From Moraxella sp. (GTDB lineage: Bacteria > Pseudomonadota > Gammaproteobacteria > Pseudomonadales > Moraxellaceae): 45,470 nt of DNA. Where the stretch lies: positions 1-45,470 of the forward strand of contig JAUNDZ010000016.1 of the NCBI GenBank assembly GCA_030525825.1. Direction: 5' to 3'. A program made the translations under genes and the position numbers. The notes below the pieces were generated by a model, which had not been told where the DNA came from, searched no databases, and saw only the letters and a list, made by a program, of their open reading frames with translations. Below are positions 1 to 7,363 of the stretch, piece by piece (position 1 is the stretch's first letter; each line of letters starts with the position of its first letter).

Positions 1-53
1 TGTGATGAATGCACAGGGTCAAATGAGCCGCCAAGAAAAGCACGGATGGTCAT
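1..53 (-). CDS. nadD: Nicotinate-nucleotide adenylyltransferase, N-terminal fragment (cut by window edge)
   Basis: NadD adenylylates nicotinate mononucleotide to deamido-NAD in NAD synthesis. Only the first 17 codons are in the window. Read on the minus strand from the ATG at 53-51 they give MTIRAFLGGSFDPVHSS, and the next partial codon fits His or Gln. This is the GG-S/T-FDPxHxxH nucleotide-binding signature of the family, placed at the extreme N-terminus as expected. No strong ribosome site is visible upstream. The rest of the gene lies beyond the left edge. It marks a housekeeping boundary for the peptide island that begins on the other strand. The match is short but the motif is highly diagnostic. 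Confidence 0.82.
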   Translation of the reverse strand, partial: MTIRAFLGGSFDPVHSS

Positions 54-173
54 GGCTGATTGGGTAAATGGATTTGGGCTAGTGTAACAGAAGTTGGGCG
101 GGGTGGCAAATCAAAGACTGCCCATCAAAATCATTGAAATAATGTCCAAAATAATACTCGCAAAGATTAAACT

Positions 174-187
174 TATGATATATCATA
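174..187. repeat. 14-bp perfect palindrome upstream of the bacteriocin promoter
   Basis: TATGATATATCATA reads the same on both strands. It lies about 10 bases upstream of the -35 box of the peptide gene promoter, where an activator or repressor could bind. It is AT-rich, so chance is possible. No regulator is identified. Confidence 0.4.
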
Positions 188-196
188 TCTGATTAA

Positions 197-225
197 TTGA
201 TAATGATTAATGGTATCATTATATT
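197..225 (+). promoter_or_regulatory. Promoter of the double-glycine peptide gene with overlapping Fur-like operator
   Basis: A near-consensus sigma-70 promoter is visible: TTGATA at 197-202, a 17-base spacer, TATATT at 220-225. Transcription would start near 232, some 40 bases before the start codon. A perfect 7-bp inverted repeat, TAATGAT (201-207) and ATCATTA (215-221), fills the spacer. Bases 199-217 match 14 of 19 positions of the E. coli Fur box consensus. Colicin V expression is known to be Fur-regulated, so iron control is a reasonable but untested guess. Confidence 0.6.
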
Positions 226-273
226 TTATGGATACTTAAAGCATCCTTTGGCATTGATTAAATGGAGTGTATC

Positions 274-642
274 ATGCGTGAATTGTCTTTAAATGAAATT
301 GGTATGGTGAGTGGTGGCGTACACGACGATAAGGGCGGTGGTGGTTCGGGTTCGAGTCCGAGTTTGGGTATGGCTGGTTCCATGGGGGCTGGAGCGTTAG
401 GTGGTGCAGCAAACTATGGGGCTAGCACATTGGCTGGCGGCAAAGAATTTGATATGATGGATGCAGCAGTTGCTGTTAGTGGTGGTGCTTTGAGTGGCAC
501 TGTTGCCAAGTCATTGGAGAAAACGCATGGATTGGCTTTGTCTGTTGTTAGCGGTAATTTTGTTAGCGGATTTATTTCAGGAGTTCGCGAGAGATTTAAA
601 AGTCGAGAGAATAAAACAGGTGATGACTATCAGAGTCATTAA
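274..642 (+). CDS. Double-glycine leader peptide, class II microcin/bacteriocin precursor
   Basis: The 122-residue product starts MRELSLNEIGMVSGG, which closely follows the colicin V leader pattern (M-R-x-L-x-L-N-E...V-S-G-G). Such leaders are cleaved after GG by the C39 peptidase domain of a dedicated ABC exporter. The predicted mature part (about 107 residues) begins VHDD, has a Gly/Ser-rich stretch, then a hydrophobic Gly/Ala-rich region with small-xxx-small spacing, and ends in a charged tail. It has no cysteine. An ATG at 262 is in frame, but GGAG at 264-267 lies six bases before the ATG at 274, and that start gives the canonical leader. A small membrane protein gene follows almost directly. 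M. catarrhalis is known to make a GG-leader bacteriocin (McbC) with a small immunity protein (McbI). Whether this is a homologue cannot be judged by eye. Killing activity is inferred. Confidence 0.8.
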   Translation: MRELSLNEIGMVSGGVHDDKGGGGSGSSPSLGMAGSMGAGALGGAANYGASTLAGGKEFDMMDAAVAVSGGALSGTVAKSLEKTHGLALSVVSGNFVSGFISGVRERFKSRENKTGDDYQSH

Positions 643-648
643 GGAAAA

Positions 649-948
649 ATGATGCTGGGTTTCATTTGTCGTGATAGTTGGTTATGGCAGACTATCGGTT
701 TGATATTCTATGCAACAACCGCAAGTATTGTATTTATTTGCATACCTGCTTGTTTTATATTTTTGATAAGTAACTTATCATCCAATTATCGCCAAAAAAA
801 TAGATTATGGGTGGATATATTCAAGGATTTTTTTTCAACACTATTTAAAATGATAAAACTATTTTTGATTTACTATTCCATTTATGTGCTCACAACAGGA
901 GAAACAGATTTGACTTATATTGATGACTTTTTGTCTTGGTTTGAATGA
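649..948 (+). CDS. Small membrane protein, probable bacteriocin immunity protein (copy 1)
   Basis: A protein of about 99 residues with two or three hydrophobic segments (roughly 12-42 and 66-82) and a basic loop between them. It starts just past the peptide gene stop, and AAGGA at 641-645 overlaps that stop, so translation is probably coupled. The ATG at 652 is better spaced from that site than the ATG at 649. It shares an N-terminal W-x-x-x-IG and a C-terminal IYVLTTGETDLTYI motif with the next two ORFs, so the three are tandem paralogues. Small hydrophobic proteins directly 3' of a GG-leader peptide are usually immunity proteins. No named family is recognised, and the immunity role rests on context only. 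Confidence 0.62.
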   Translation: MMLGFICRDSWLWQTIGLIFYATTASIVFICIPACFIFLISNLSSNYRQKNRLWVDIFKDFFSTLFKMIKLFLIYYSIYVLTTGETDLTYIDDFLSWFE

Positions 949-1285
949 TTGTGATGTTGGACTATGATTTTTGGCTTTGGTACTATATTGGATTATTTGC
1001 TCTTGGTACTACTTTTGCCATTTTATGTGTCATATTACCTATGGCAGTATTCTTTTTTATCAAGGATGTTATTCGTTATATTATAGCAAAAGAGAAGGAT
1101 TGGTCTGGGCTTTGGAGAGAAATAAGACGAATTATTTGGATGTATACAGTCATGTTTTTGCCAGCTATGGTATTTACGCCCTGACGACTGGAAAAACCGA
1201 GCTGCCATATATACAGGTTTACTTTCTTATTTTTAAGGGAGTAATACAGATGATTGATGTGGGCAGTCGCTTGATAAACCGCTAA
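945..1285 (+). pseudogene. Second paralogue of the immunity-like membrane protein, disrupted by a frameshift
   Basis: The frame opened by the ATG at 945 overlaps the previous stop as ATGA and encodes MLDYDFWLWYYIG-type sequence like copy 3. It then ends at 1184 without the family's C-terminal motif. That motif (IYALTTGKTELPYI) is present in another frame and runs to a stop at 1285. Adding one T to the T5 run at 1155-1159 joins the halves into about 110 residues that align with both neighbours, giving MFFASYGIYALTTG across the join. It is therefore most simply one gene with a one-base deletion, or a sequencing error in a homopolymer. If real, only a truncated product lacking the last membrane segment would be made. 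Confidence 0.7.
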
Positions 1286-1324
1286 TAAGACAGGGGTAAT
1301 TATAATATCAAATACTAGGAGGTT

Positions 1325-1615
1325 GTGTTGGATTATGATTTTTGGATTGATTATATTGGAACGGTATTTTATGCAGTCAGTGTTTGCTTATTGATTGTTA
1401 TACCGTCTGTATGGATTTTTTCTTTGCTGACCAATATTATTGTAGCATACTGGAAGAAAAATTTAAATCTAAAAGCCATTTTAAAAAGTCATGTCGCCAT
1501 ACTATTTCAGAAAACAAAGCTATTTTTGATTTGTTACATTATCTATGTATTGCTGACAGGTAAATTTGAGTTGCCGCATATCAAGAATTTTTTCTTATCT
1601 TTATTGGGAGGTTGA
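1325..1615 (+). CDS. Small membrane protein, probable bacteriocin immunity protein (copy 3)
   Basis: About 95 residues with two strongly hydrophobic segments (roughly 10-40 and 66-85) separated by a lysine-rich loop. It begins LDYDFWIDYIG and carries the family C-terminal motif IYVLLTGKFELPHI. AGGAGG at 1317-1322 is only two bases before GTG 1325 and five before TTG 1328, so the true start may be TTG 1328. There is no ATG in frame nearby. The preceding 39-base gap contains TATAAT at 1301-1306 but no convincing -35. Function is inferred from paralogy and position next to two peptide genes, one intact and one decayed. Confidence 0.58.
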   Translation: MLDYDFWIDYIGTVFYAVSVCLLIVIPSVWIFSLLTNIIVAYWKKNLNLKAILKSHVAILFQKTKLFLICYIIYVLLTGKFELPHIKNFFLSLLGG

Positions 1616-1616
1616 A

Positions 1617-1918
1617 ATGACTGGCTTTGATATAAGTTTTTTGGAAATTATTTTGGCAGGTGTTCTAAAAAATTTGTAAACATGGCTGGTGCTGCCGAAG
1701 CATTATGTTGAGAAAGACGAGTTGGTATTAAGTGCCGCACTAGGTGCAGTGATGGGGTTTTTGGTGGTTCTATCAATTTTGGAAAATAAGCGGTCAATAT
1801 AATCGGCACCGATACTTTATCAGGGGCTGTGCAGGCAGGTTATCACAATCAAAAATCAGGCAATAATAAGGTTGATAAAGCTGGATTGAGTTATCAAGAT
1901 GATGGAAAAGGTAGGTAA
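1617..1918 (+). pseudogene. Degenerate second bacteriocin-like peptide gene
   Basis: An excellent ribosome site, GGGAGG at 1606-1611, leads to an ATG at 1617 that is open for only 20 codons. The short product contains ISFLEIILAG, reminiscent of the EIxxVSGG end of the leader of the intact peptide. Beyond the stop, peptide-like pieces appear in successive frames: an Ala/Gly-rich MAGAAEAL piece, a hydrophobic LSAALGAVMGF piece, and a tail with GTDTLSGAVQAGYHNQ and SGNNK that ends at 1918. The tail resembles the SGNFVSGFISG...SRENK end of the intact peptide. At least two indels would be needed to restore one frame. Good translation signals and a following immunity-like ORF support a dead paralogue. 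The assignment remains tentative. Confidence 0.42.
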
Positions 1919-1922
1919 TTTG

Positions 1923-2135
1923 ATGGATTTTTTCAGATTTTTGGAGTTGCTCTCACTATTTATTGCTAGTTTTTTGGGTGCAGCATCAGCATATTGGCTG
2001 ATTTATCGCCGATTCCCAAAAGTTAAGCAGAAGCTGGGCGATTTTGCCTATACGGCTGTTGTTGCTTGTCATATTCTTGGCTATTTTGTCATGCAAGAGC
2101 CGATTTTTAAAATACTACTTTTTATTTTTGGTTAA
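1923..2135 (+). CDS. Small two-segment membrane protein, possible immunity protein of the second peptide
   Basis: About 70 residues from the ATG at 1923, which TAGG at 1912-1915 precedes by seven bases. In-frame ATGs at 1899 and 1902 would overlap the decayed peptide gene and lack a ribosome site. There are two hydrophobic segments (roughly 8-28 and 48-70) around a basic loop, RRFPKVKQK. It shows no obvious similarity to the three upstream paralogues. It lies five bases after the end of the decayed peptide gene, repeating the peptide-then-membrane-protein layout of the first unit. An orphan immunity protein is the best contextual guess. A holin-like or other small membrane protein cannot be excluded. 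Confidence 0.5.
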   Translation: MDFFRFLELLSLFIASFLGAASAYWLIYRRFPKVKQKLGDFAYTAVVACHILGYFVMQEPIFKILLFIFG

Positions 2136-2229
2136 AAAGTTGCGTTTGCTTTTGGGTGTTTTTAAGTGATGTGTTGAGAACTTATGGAAAACCACCCAGC
2201 TTTTATCGGTAATTTTTTGAGTTTGTGTT

Positions 2230-2700
2230 ATGCTATCTAATATGCTCAATGATTTTATTGATGATTATCAAGACAAAAAACCTATTGTTGTTAAAAAATG
2301 TTTTGATACTGGTGGTTTGACTTGGGGAAAAATTAATAAAATTGTAGAAAGAAACAATATTAATTCCGATGAGTTTAAAATAGCTTATCAAGGTATTGTG
2401 GCAAAACATCATTATATTGAAACTTTCGATGAAGTAGGTACGGTTCGTCATCGCCTAATAAAGCCCGTCATCTATAATTTACTAAAAAACGGGGCAACTT
2501 TAATTGCCAATAGAATTATCAATGAACCTGCTATTGATAAGTTTGCTAGACAAATTGCTAGGTTAACAGGTAGACAAACCGTTACCAGTATGTATGTTGC
2601 TTTTGGGGACAAGGATTCTTATAAGGCTCATTGGGATACTCGTGATGTTTTTGCCATTCAGATTAAGGGGCGTAAGCGTTGGGTAATGAAGATCTATTAA
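2230..2700 (+). pseudogene. Truncated JmjC/cupin_4 2-oxoglutarate oxygenase
   Basis: The 156-residue product matches the N-terminal and central part of the bacterial JmjC/cupin_4 (YcfD-like) oxygenases. These hydroxylate amino acids using Fe(II) and 2-oxoglutarate. The order fits: an ATLIANRI strand, then the H134-W-D136 iron ligands, then DVFAIQIKGRKRW. The ORF stops five residues after the RKRW strand, so the distal histidine ligand and the C-terminal part are missing. Full-length family members are usually well over twice this size. Bases after the stop encode an unrelated membrane segment in another frame, which suggests a deletion or recombination joint. Such enzymes can modify peptides, so it may be a remnant of a tailoring gene, but that is speculation. 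No good ribosome site is seen. Confidence 0.6.
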
Positions 2701-2882
2701 AAGACATATCTTTTAGGATTGTCATCATCATTCCTGTCATGATTTTATTTTATTTATTTAAAATCTTGATGGAGAATAAGAAATATCAAAAAAATTTATT
2801 CTACATAAGCAAGAAACAAAAAAGGGAAGTATTCATTGGTTTGATTGTATTTTTAATATCTTTTTTCTACTATGTTTCTTAA
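2679..2882 (+). CDS. Small hypothetical membrane protein
   Basis: A 67-residue reading frame from TTG 2679 that overlaps the end of the truncated oxygenase. It has two hydrophobic segments (roughly 12-29 and 51-65) separated by a very basic stretch (KKYQKN...KKQKRE). AAGGGG near 2667-2672 could serve as a ribosome site. The lack of an ATG and the overlap suggest that the original 5' end was lost at the same joint that cut the oxygenase. Layout resembles the small membrane proteins upstream, but no sequence family is recognised. Confidence 0.35.
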   Translation: MGNEDLLKDISFRIVIIIPVMILFYLFKILMENKKYQKNLFYISKKQKREVFIGLIVFLISFFYYVS

Positions 2883-3007
2883 TGGCGATATCGATAATAA
2901 AGATTTTCTAAATAAAACCTAAGGGTACTTTAAAAAGCGTGCCATTTGCCCCATTATGTTTTATCATATGATTGAAACATAAAAGACGAACAATAAGGCA
3001 AAAACCC

Positions 3008-5872
3008 ATGGCACACGAGTACATCAGCATCAAAGGGGCAAAGACCCACAACCTAAAAGACATCGATGTCGATATTCCACGAGACAAATTGGTCGTGATT
3101 ACAGGCTTGTCAGGCTCTGGCAAATCATCGCTTGCCTTTGATACGCTCTATGCCGAAGGGCAACGCCGTTATGTGGAGAGCTTATCGGCTTATGCTCGCC
3201 AGTTTTTAAGCCAGATGGATAAACCAGAAGTCGATAGCATTGAGGGCTTATCCCCTGCCATCGCCATCGAACAAAAATCCACCAACCATAACCCCCGCTC
3301 CACAGTCGGCACGATTACCGAAGTGTATGACTACTTGCGTCTTTTGTTTGCTCGTGTTGGCACGCCCCACTGTCCAGAGCATGGCTTGCCGATGGTGGCT
3401 CAGACGGTGAGCGAGATGGTGGACGATGTTTTGGCTAAGCCAGAGGGAACCAAACTCATGCTTTTAGCTCCTGTGGTACGTGAACGAAAAGGTGAGCATA
3501 TTGCCCTGCTTGAAAACCTGCAAGCACAGGGCTTTACCAAAGTGCGTATCGATGGGGTGGTGTACGACATGGACGAGCTACCCACCCTTGCCAAAACACA
3601 CAAACACACCATTGAGGTGGTGGTGGATAGATTTAGGGTGCGAGCGGATTTGGGCAACCGAGTGGCAGAGAGCTTGGAGACGGCTCTTAGACTGGGAGGC
3701 GACATTGCGACATTACACGAGATGGACGAGGGGAGCGAGACGGTACTGTCTGCCAAACACGCTTGCCCTGCTTGTGATAGGGCGGTCAGCGAATTAGAGC
3801 CTCGTTTGTTTAGCTTTAATAATCCTTATGGGGCGTGTCCGTCTTGTGATGGACTGGGCAAGCGCCAGTATTTTAGTGCCGAGCGTATCGTTACCGAGCC
3901 TGCCAAATCCATCAATCAAGGGACGATACACGGCTGGGACAAACGCCATGCCTATTATTTTGGACTGCTTACGACCGTGTGTGAGCATTTTGGCATTGAT
4001 ATGGATAAGCCGTGGCAGGAGTTGCCCAAAAAAGAACAAAACATCATCCTAAACGGCTCAGGTAAAGAAAAACTCACCTTTCATTTTACTGATGAGCGAG
4101 GGCGTAAGACAGTTAAAACGACTGCCTTTGAAGGGATTTTGCCGTATTTAGAACGCCGTTATCACAGCACCACCAGTAACATTGTGAAAGATGAGCTGGC
4201 TCAATATCTGTCTGACACCACCTGTAATGTCTGTGATGGCGTACGCCTAAACGACATCGCTCGCCATGTCGAGGTGGACGGTCGTGTGATGGGCGACATC
4301 ATTACCCTGCCCATCGGTCAGGCGTGGCAGTATTATGAAAACTTGCACATCGGTGGACACAAAGGCGAGGTGGCAGATAAGATTTTTAAAGAAATCCGTG
4401 AGCGTTTGGGCTTTTTGACCAAAGTGGGGCTAGAATACTTGACCCTTGCTCGCTCGGCTGAGACCCTATCAGGTGGTGAAGCACAGCGTATCCGCCTAGC
4501 CAGCCAAATCGGAGCAGGGCTGATGGGCGTGATGTATGTACTGGACGAGCCGTCCATTGGACTTCATCAAAGAGATAACGACCGTCTGTTATCCACGCTA
4601 ACCCACCTTAGGGATTTGGGCAATACCGTCATTGTGGTGGAGCATGATGAGGACGCCATTCGCACCGCTGACCACATCATTGACATTGGTGTGGGGGCAG
4701 GGGTGCATGGGGGCAGTATCATCGCCACAGGGACGGCAGACGAGATTGCAGGTCATGAACACTCATTAACAGGGCGGTATCTGTCAGGCAAAAAACGCAT
4801 AGAAATCCCCAAAATTCGCCACACCGCCAAGATGGGCGAGATTAAAAAAGGCAAAAAGATAGTCAAAGAACCCTTATATATCCGCCTAGATGGGGCAAAG
4901 GGCAATAACCTAAAAAATGTCAATCTACAAATCCCCATCGGTGTCATGACCTGCATCACAGGCGTGTCAGGCTCTGGCAAATCCACGCTCATCAACCGCA
5001 CGCTTATGCCACTGTCTGCCACACACCTAAATGGAGCGACCACGCTTGTGGCAGAGCCCCATGATAAAATCACAGGGCTAGAACACCTAGATAAAATGGT
5101 GGACATTGACCAATCCCCCATCGGTCGTACCCCTCGCTCCAACCCTGCCACTTATACAGGGGTGTTTACGCTCATCAGAGACCTATTTACCCAGACCCCC
5201 GAAGCTCGGGCAAGGGGCTATAAGGCAGGGCGGTTTAGCTTTAATGTCAAAGGCGGTCGCTGTGAGGCGTGTCAGGGCGATGGCATGATTAAGGTGGAGA
5301 TGCACTTTTTGCCTGATATGTATGTGCCGTGTGATGTCTGTCATGGCAAACGCTACAACCGTGAGACCCTAGAAGTCCACTATAAGGGCAAATCCATCTC
5401 TGATGTGCTGGACATGACGGTGGAGGACGCACTTGCCTTTTTTGAGGCAATCCCTGCCATTCATCGCAAACTAGAAGCACTCATGCAAGTGGGCTTGGGT
5501 TATATCACGCTGGGGCAGTCTGCCACCACGCTTTCAGGGGGTGAGGCTCAACGAGTCAAACTTGCCAAAGAGCTTGCCAAGCGAGACACAGGGCAGACCT
5601 TGTATATCCTAGATGAGCCGACCACAGGACTGCATTTTCATGACATTGCCAAACTGCTTGACATTTTGCACGCCCTTAGAGACAAGGGCAACACGGTGGT
5701 GGTGATTGAGCATAATTTAGATGTGATAAAGACGGCTGACCATATCGTGGATTTGGGCTATGAGGGCGGAGATGGTGGCGGTCAGATTGTCGCTGTCGGC
5801 ACGCCTGAGGAGGTGGCACAAGACGAGCGGTCGCATACAGGACGGTTTTTAAAACCGATGCTTAGTATGTAG
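3008..5872 (+). CDS. uvrA: UvrABC excinuclease subunit A
   Basis: The damage-recognition ATPase of nucleotide excision repair. It acts as a dimer that loads UvrB at lesions. The 954-residue product has the full tandem ABC layout: Walker A GLSGSGKS at 33-40, a zinc module CPAC...CPSC, the first signature [12 protein letters not shown], a second Walker A GVSGSGKS, a second zinc module CEAC...CDVC, and the second signature [12 protein letters not shown] with a DEPTTGLH Walker B. Length is normal. ATG 3008 ([10 protein letters not shown]) was chosen because it matches family N-termini and has AAGG at 2995-2998. A longer frame from TTG 2972 has no such support. No clear SOS box was seen upstream. 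It marks the right border of the peptide island. Confidence 0.97.
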   Translation: MAHEYISIKGAKTHNLKDIDVDIPRDKLVVITGLSGSGKSSLAFDTLYAEGQRRYVESLSAYARQFLSQMDKPEVDSIEGLSPAIAIEQKSTNHNPRSTVGTITEVYDYLRLLFARVGTPHCPEHGLPMVAQTVSEMVDDVLAKPEGTKLMLLAPVVRERKGEHIALLENLQAQGFTKVRIDGVVYDMDELPTLAKTHKHTIEVVVDRFRVRADLGNRVAESLETALRLGGDIATLHEMDEGSETVLSAKHACPACDRAVSELEPRLFSFNNPYGACPSCDGLGKRQYFSAERIVTEPAKSINQGTIHGWDKRHAYYFGLLTTVCEHFGIDMDKPWQELPKKEQNIILNGSGKEKLTFHFTDERGRKTVKTTAFEGILPYLERRYHSTTSNIVKDELAQYLSDTTCNVCDGVRLNDIARHVEVDGRVMGDIITLPIGQAWQYYENLHIGGHKGEVADKIFKEIRERLGFLTKVGLEYLTLARSAETLSGGEAQRIRLASQIGAGLMGVMYVLDEPSIGLHQRDNDRLLSTLTHLRDLGNTVIVVEHDEDAIRTADHIIDIGVGAGVHGGSIIATGTADEIAGHEHSLTGRYLSGKKRIEIPKIRHTAKMGEIKKGKKIVKEPLYIRLDGAKGNNLKNVNLQIPIGVMTCITGVSGSGKSTLINRTLMPLSATHLNGATTLVAEPHDKITGLEHLDKMVDIDQSPIGRTPRSNPATYTGVFTLIRDLFTQTPEARARGYKAGRFSFNVKGGRCEACQGDGMIKVEMHFLPDMYVPCDVCHGKRYNRETLEVHYKGKSISDVLDMTVEDALAFFEAIPAIHRKLEALMQVGLGYITLGQSATTLSGGEAQRVKLAKELAKRDTGQTLYILDEPTTGLHFHDIAKLLDILHALRDKGNTVVVIEHNLDVIKTADHIVDLGYEGGDGGGQIVAVGTPEEVAQDERSHTGRFLKPMLSM

Positions 5873-5897
5873 AATTGGGATAAAAAGTAGCGAAAAG

Positions 5898-5921
5898 ACC
5901 GCTCATCTTGGGCGGTTTTTT
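5898..5921 (+). terminator. Rho-independent terminator of uvrA
   Basis: ACCGCTC (5898-5904), a five-base loop and GGGCGGT (5910-5916) form a seven-pair stem with one G-T pair. A T run follows, 25 bases after the uvrA stop. Confidence 0.8.
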
Positions 5922-6112
5922 CGTTCGTCGGCATTCTTTATAAATTATGTTATAATATAACTATATGAATTTTATGGATTTTTTTATGAAATGCACTTGC
6001 ATTAGTGGATGATTTTTTGCATAATTGAGTTACCAGATGTGCACTTTTTGTACAACAAAACGGCAAAGGTGCTTTTGGTATGTCAATCATTGAAGAACAA
6101 TAGGAGGTTGTA

Positions 6113-7150
6113 ATGAAAATGAAAGCTGCCATCGTCAATGCAAATGCTCAATGCTGTGTTGAAGTGGTTGAAAAAGACATTCGCCCGTTGGCATATAATG
6201 AGGCATTGGTTGAGGTTGAGTATTGTGGCGTGTGTCATACCGACCTGCATGTCGCTGCTGGTGATTATGGCGATAAAGAGGGTGTTGTGCTGGGACATGA
6301 AGGCATCGGCATCGTCAAAGAAATCGCTGATGGCGTGCAGGCGTTGAAAGTTGGCGACCGTGTGAGCATCGCATGGATGTGGAAGAGCTGCGGTGCTTGT
6401 GAATACTGCAACACAGGGCGTGAGACGCTATGCCGCAATGTACTAAACGCAGGCTATACGGTCGATGGTGGTATGGCGACACATTGTATCGTCAATGCCG
6501 ACTATGCGGTCAAAGTGCCAGACGGACTAGACCCAGCCCAAGCGTCCAGCATCACCTGTGCAGGGGTTACTACCTATAAAGGCATCAAGGTGTCAGGCGT
6601 GCGTCCAGGTCAGTGGATTGCCATCTATGGTGCAGGCGGTCTGGGTAATTTGGGTGTGCAGTACGCCAAAAAAGTCTTTGGGGCTCATGTGGTCGCCATT
6701 GACATCAATGATGAAAAACTGCAATTCGCCAAAGAAGTGGGGGCGGATTTGACCATCAACCCAAATAAAGAAGACGCTGCCAAAGTCCTACAAGATAAGG
6801 TGGGCGGTGTTCATGCAGCGGTCGTAACTGCTGTCTCAAAGGCTGCCTTTAATTCAGCGGTTGATGCTGTGCGAGCAGGCGGACGAGTGGTGGCGATTGG
6901 TCTGCCGCCTGAGAGTATGGATTTGTCCATCCCACGCATCGTGCTAGACGGCATCGAAGTGGTCGGCTCGCTGGTCGGCACTCGTAAAGATTTAGAAGAA
7001 GCATTCCAATTTGGTGCTGAAGGTCTGGTTGTGCCAAAAGTACAGCTTCGAGCCTTAGACGAAGTGCAAGAGATTTTCCAAGAGATGTATGATGGCAAAA
7101 TCACAGGACGCATGGTGATTGACATGAAGCAGTGCTGTCATCATCACTAG
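6113..7150 (+). CDS. adhP: Zinc-dependent alcohol dehydrogenase, propanol-preferring (AdhP type)
   Basis: A medium-chain NAD-dependent dehydrogenase that interconverts primary alcohols and aldehydes in the cytoplasm. The 345-residue product carries the catalytic zinc motif GVCHTDLH and the GHEGIGIV zinc/proton-relay motif. It also has the structural zinc cluster [15 protein letters not shown] and a Rossmann nucleotide loop [12 protein letters not shown] 6113 was preferred over the ATG two codons later because AGGAGG at 6102-6107 is five bases away. The C-terminus ends in an unusual CCHHH. The 240-base upstream gap contains TATAAT at 5951-5956 without a clear -35. It is monocistronic, with terminators on both sides. 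Substrate preference is by family resemblance only. Confidence 0.9.
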   Translation: MKMKAAIVNANAQCCVEVVEKDIRPLAYNEALVEVEYCGVCHTDLHVAAGDYGDKEGVVLGHEGIGIVKEIADGVQALKVGDRVSIAWMWKSCGACEYCNTGRETLCRNVLNAGYTVDGGMATHCIVNADYAVKVPDGLDPAQASSITCAGVTTYKGIKVSGVRPGQWIAIYGAGGLGNLGVQYAKKVFGAHVVAIDINDEKLQFAKEVGADLTINPNKEDAAKVLQDKVGGVHAAVVTAVSKAAFNSAVDAVRAGGRVVAIGLPPESMDLSIPRIVLDGIEVVGSLVGTRKDLEEAFQFGAEGLVVPKVQLRALDEVQEIFQEMYDGKITGRMVIDMKQCCHHH

Positions 7151-7172
7151 ATGATGATTTGTCAATCAACAA

Positions 7173-7205
7173 AAATCGCTCGGAAAGGTCTGGGCGATTT
7201 TTTTA
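7173..7205 (+). terminator. Rho-independent terminator of adhP
   Basis: AAATCGCTC (7173-7181) pairs with GGGCGATTT (7192-7200) around a ten-base loop and is followed by T-rich sequence, shortly after the adhP stop. Confidence 0.8.
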
Positions 7206-7286
7206 TTTGGGCATCAGCAAGGCGAATATCTATAAGTTAATACAAAAAAGACTGGTATTTTTTATAAATTTTCGTTAAAGTAGGCA

Positions 7287-7320
7287 TACAGACTTAGTTG
7301 AATAACAAGAGCGGTCTGTA
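7287..7320. promoter_or_regulatory. Inverted repeat upstream of ssb
   Basis: TACAGAC (7287-7293) and GTCTGTA (7314-7320) are perfect 7-bp inverted arms separated by 20 bases, ending 43 bases before the ssb start. This could be an operator or an RNA hairpin in the 5' leader. It does not match the E. coli LexA box. No regulator is proposed. Confidence 0.35.
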
Positions 7321-7363
7321 CGAATAATCAATTTTTTTATGTTAGTTAATGATAGAGTAGCTT

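Noticed and set aside
1-67. Open plus-strand frames at the left edge that could be the end of a gene
   Set aside because: The minus strand encodes the NadD N-terminal FDPxH signature here, which explains the region better.
971-1285. A separate 104-residue ORF
   Set aside because: Only its C-terminal part resembles the paralogues. Its N-terminal part is an out-of-frame reading of the same gene, so it is half of a frameshifted copy.
2233-2451. Minus-strand ORF across the truncated oxygenase
   Set aside because: It is the antisense of recognisable JmjC sequence and has no ribosome site.
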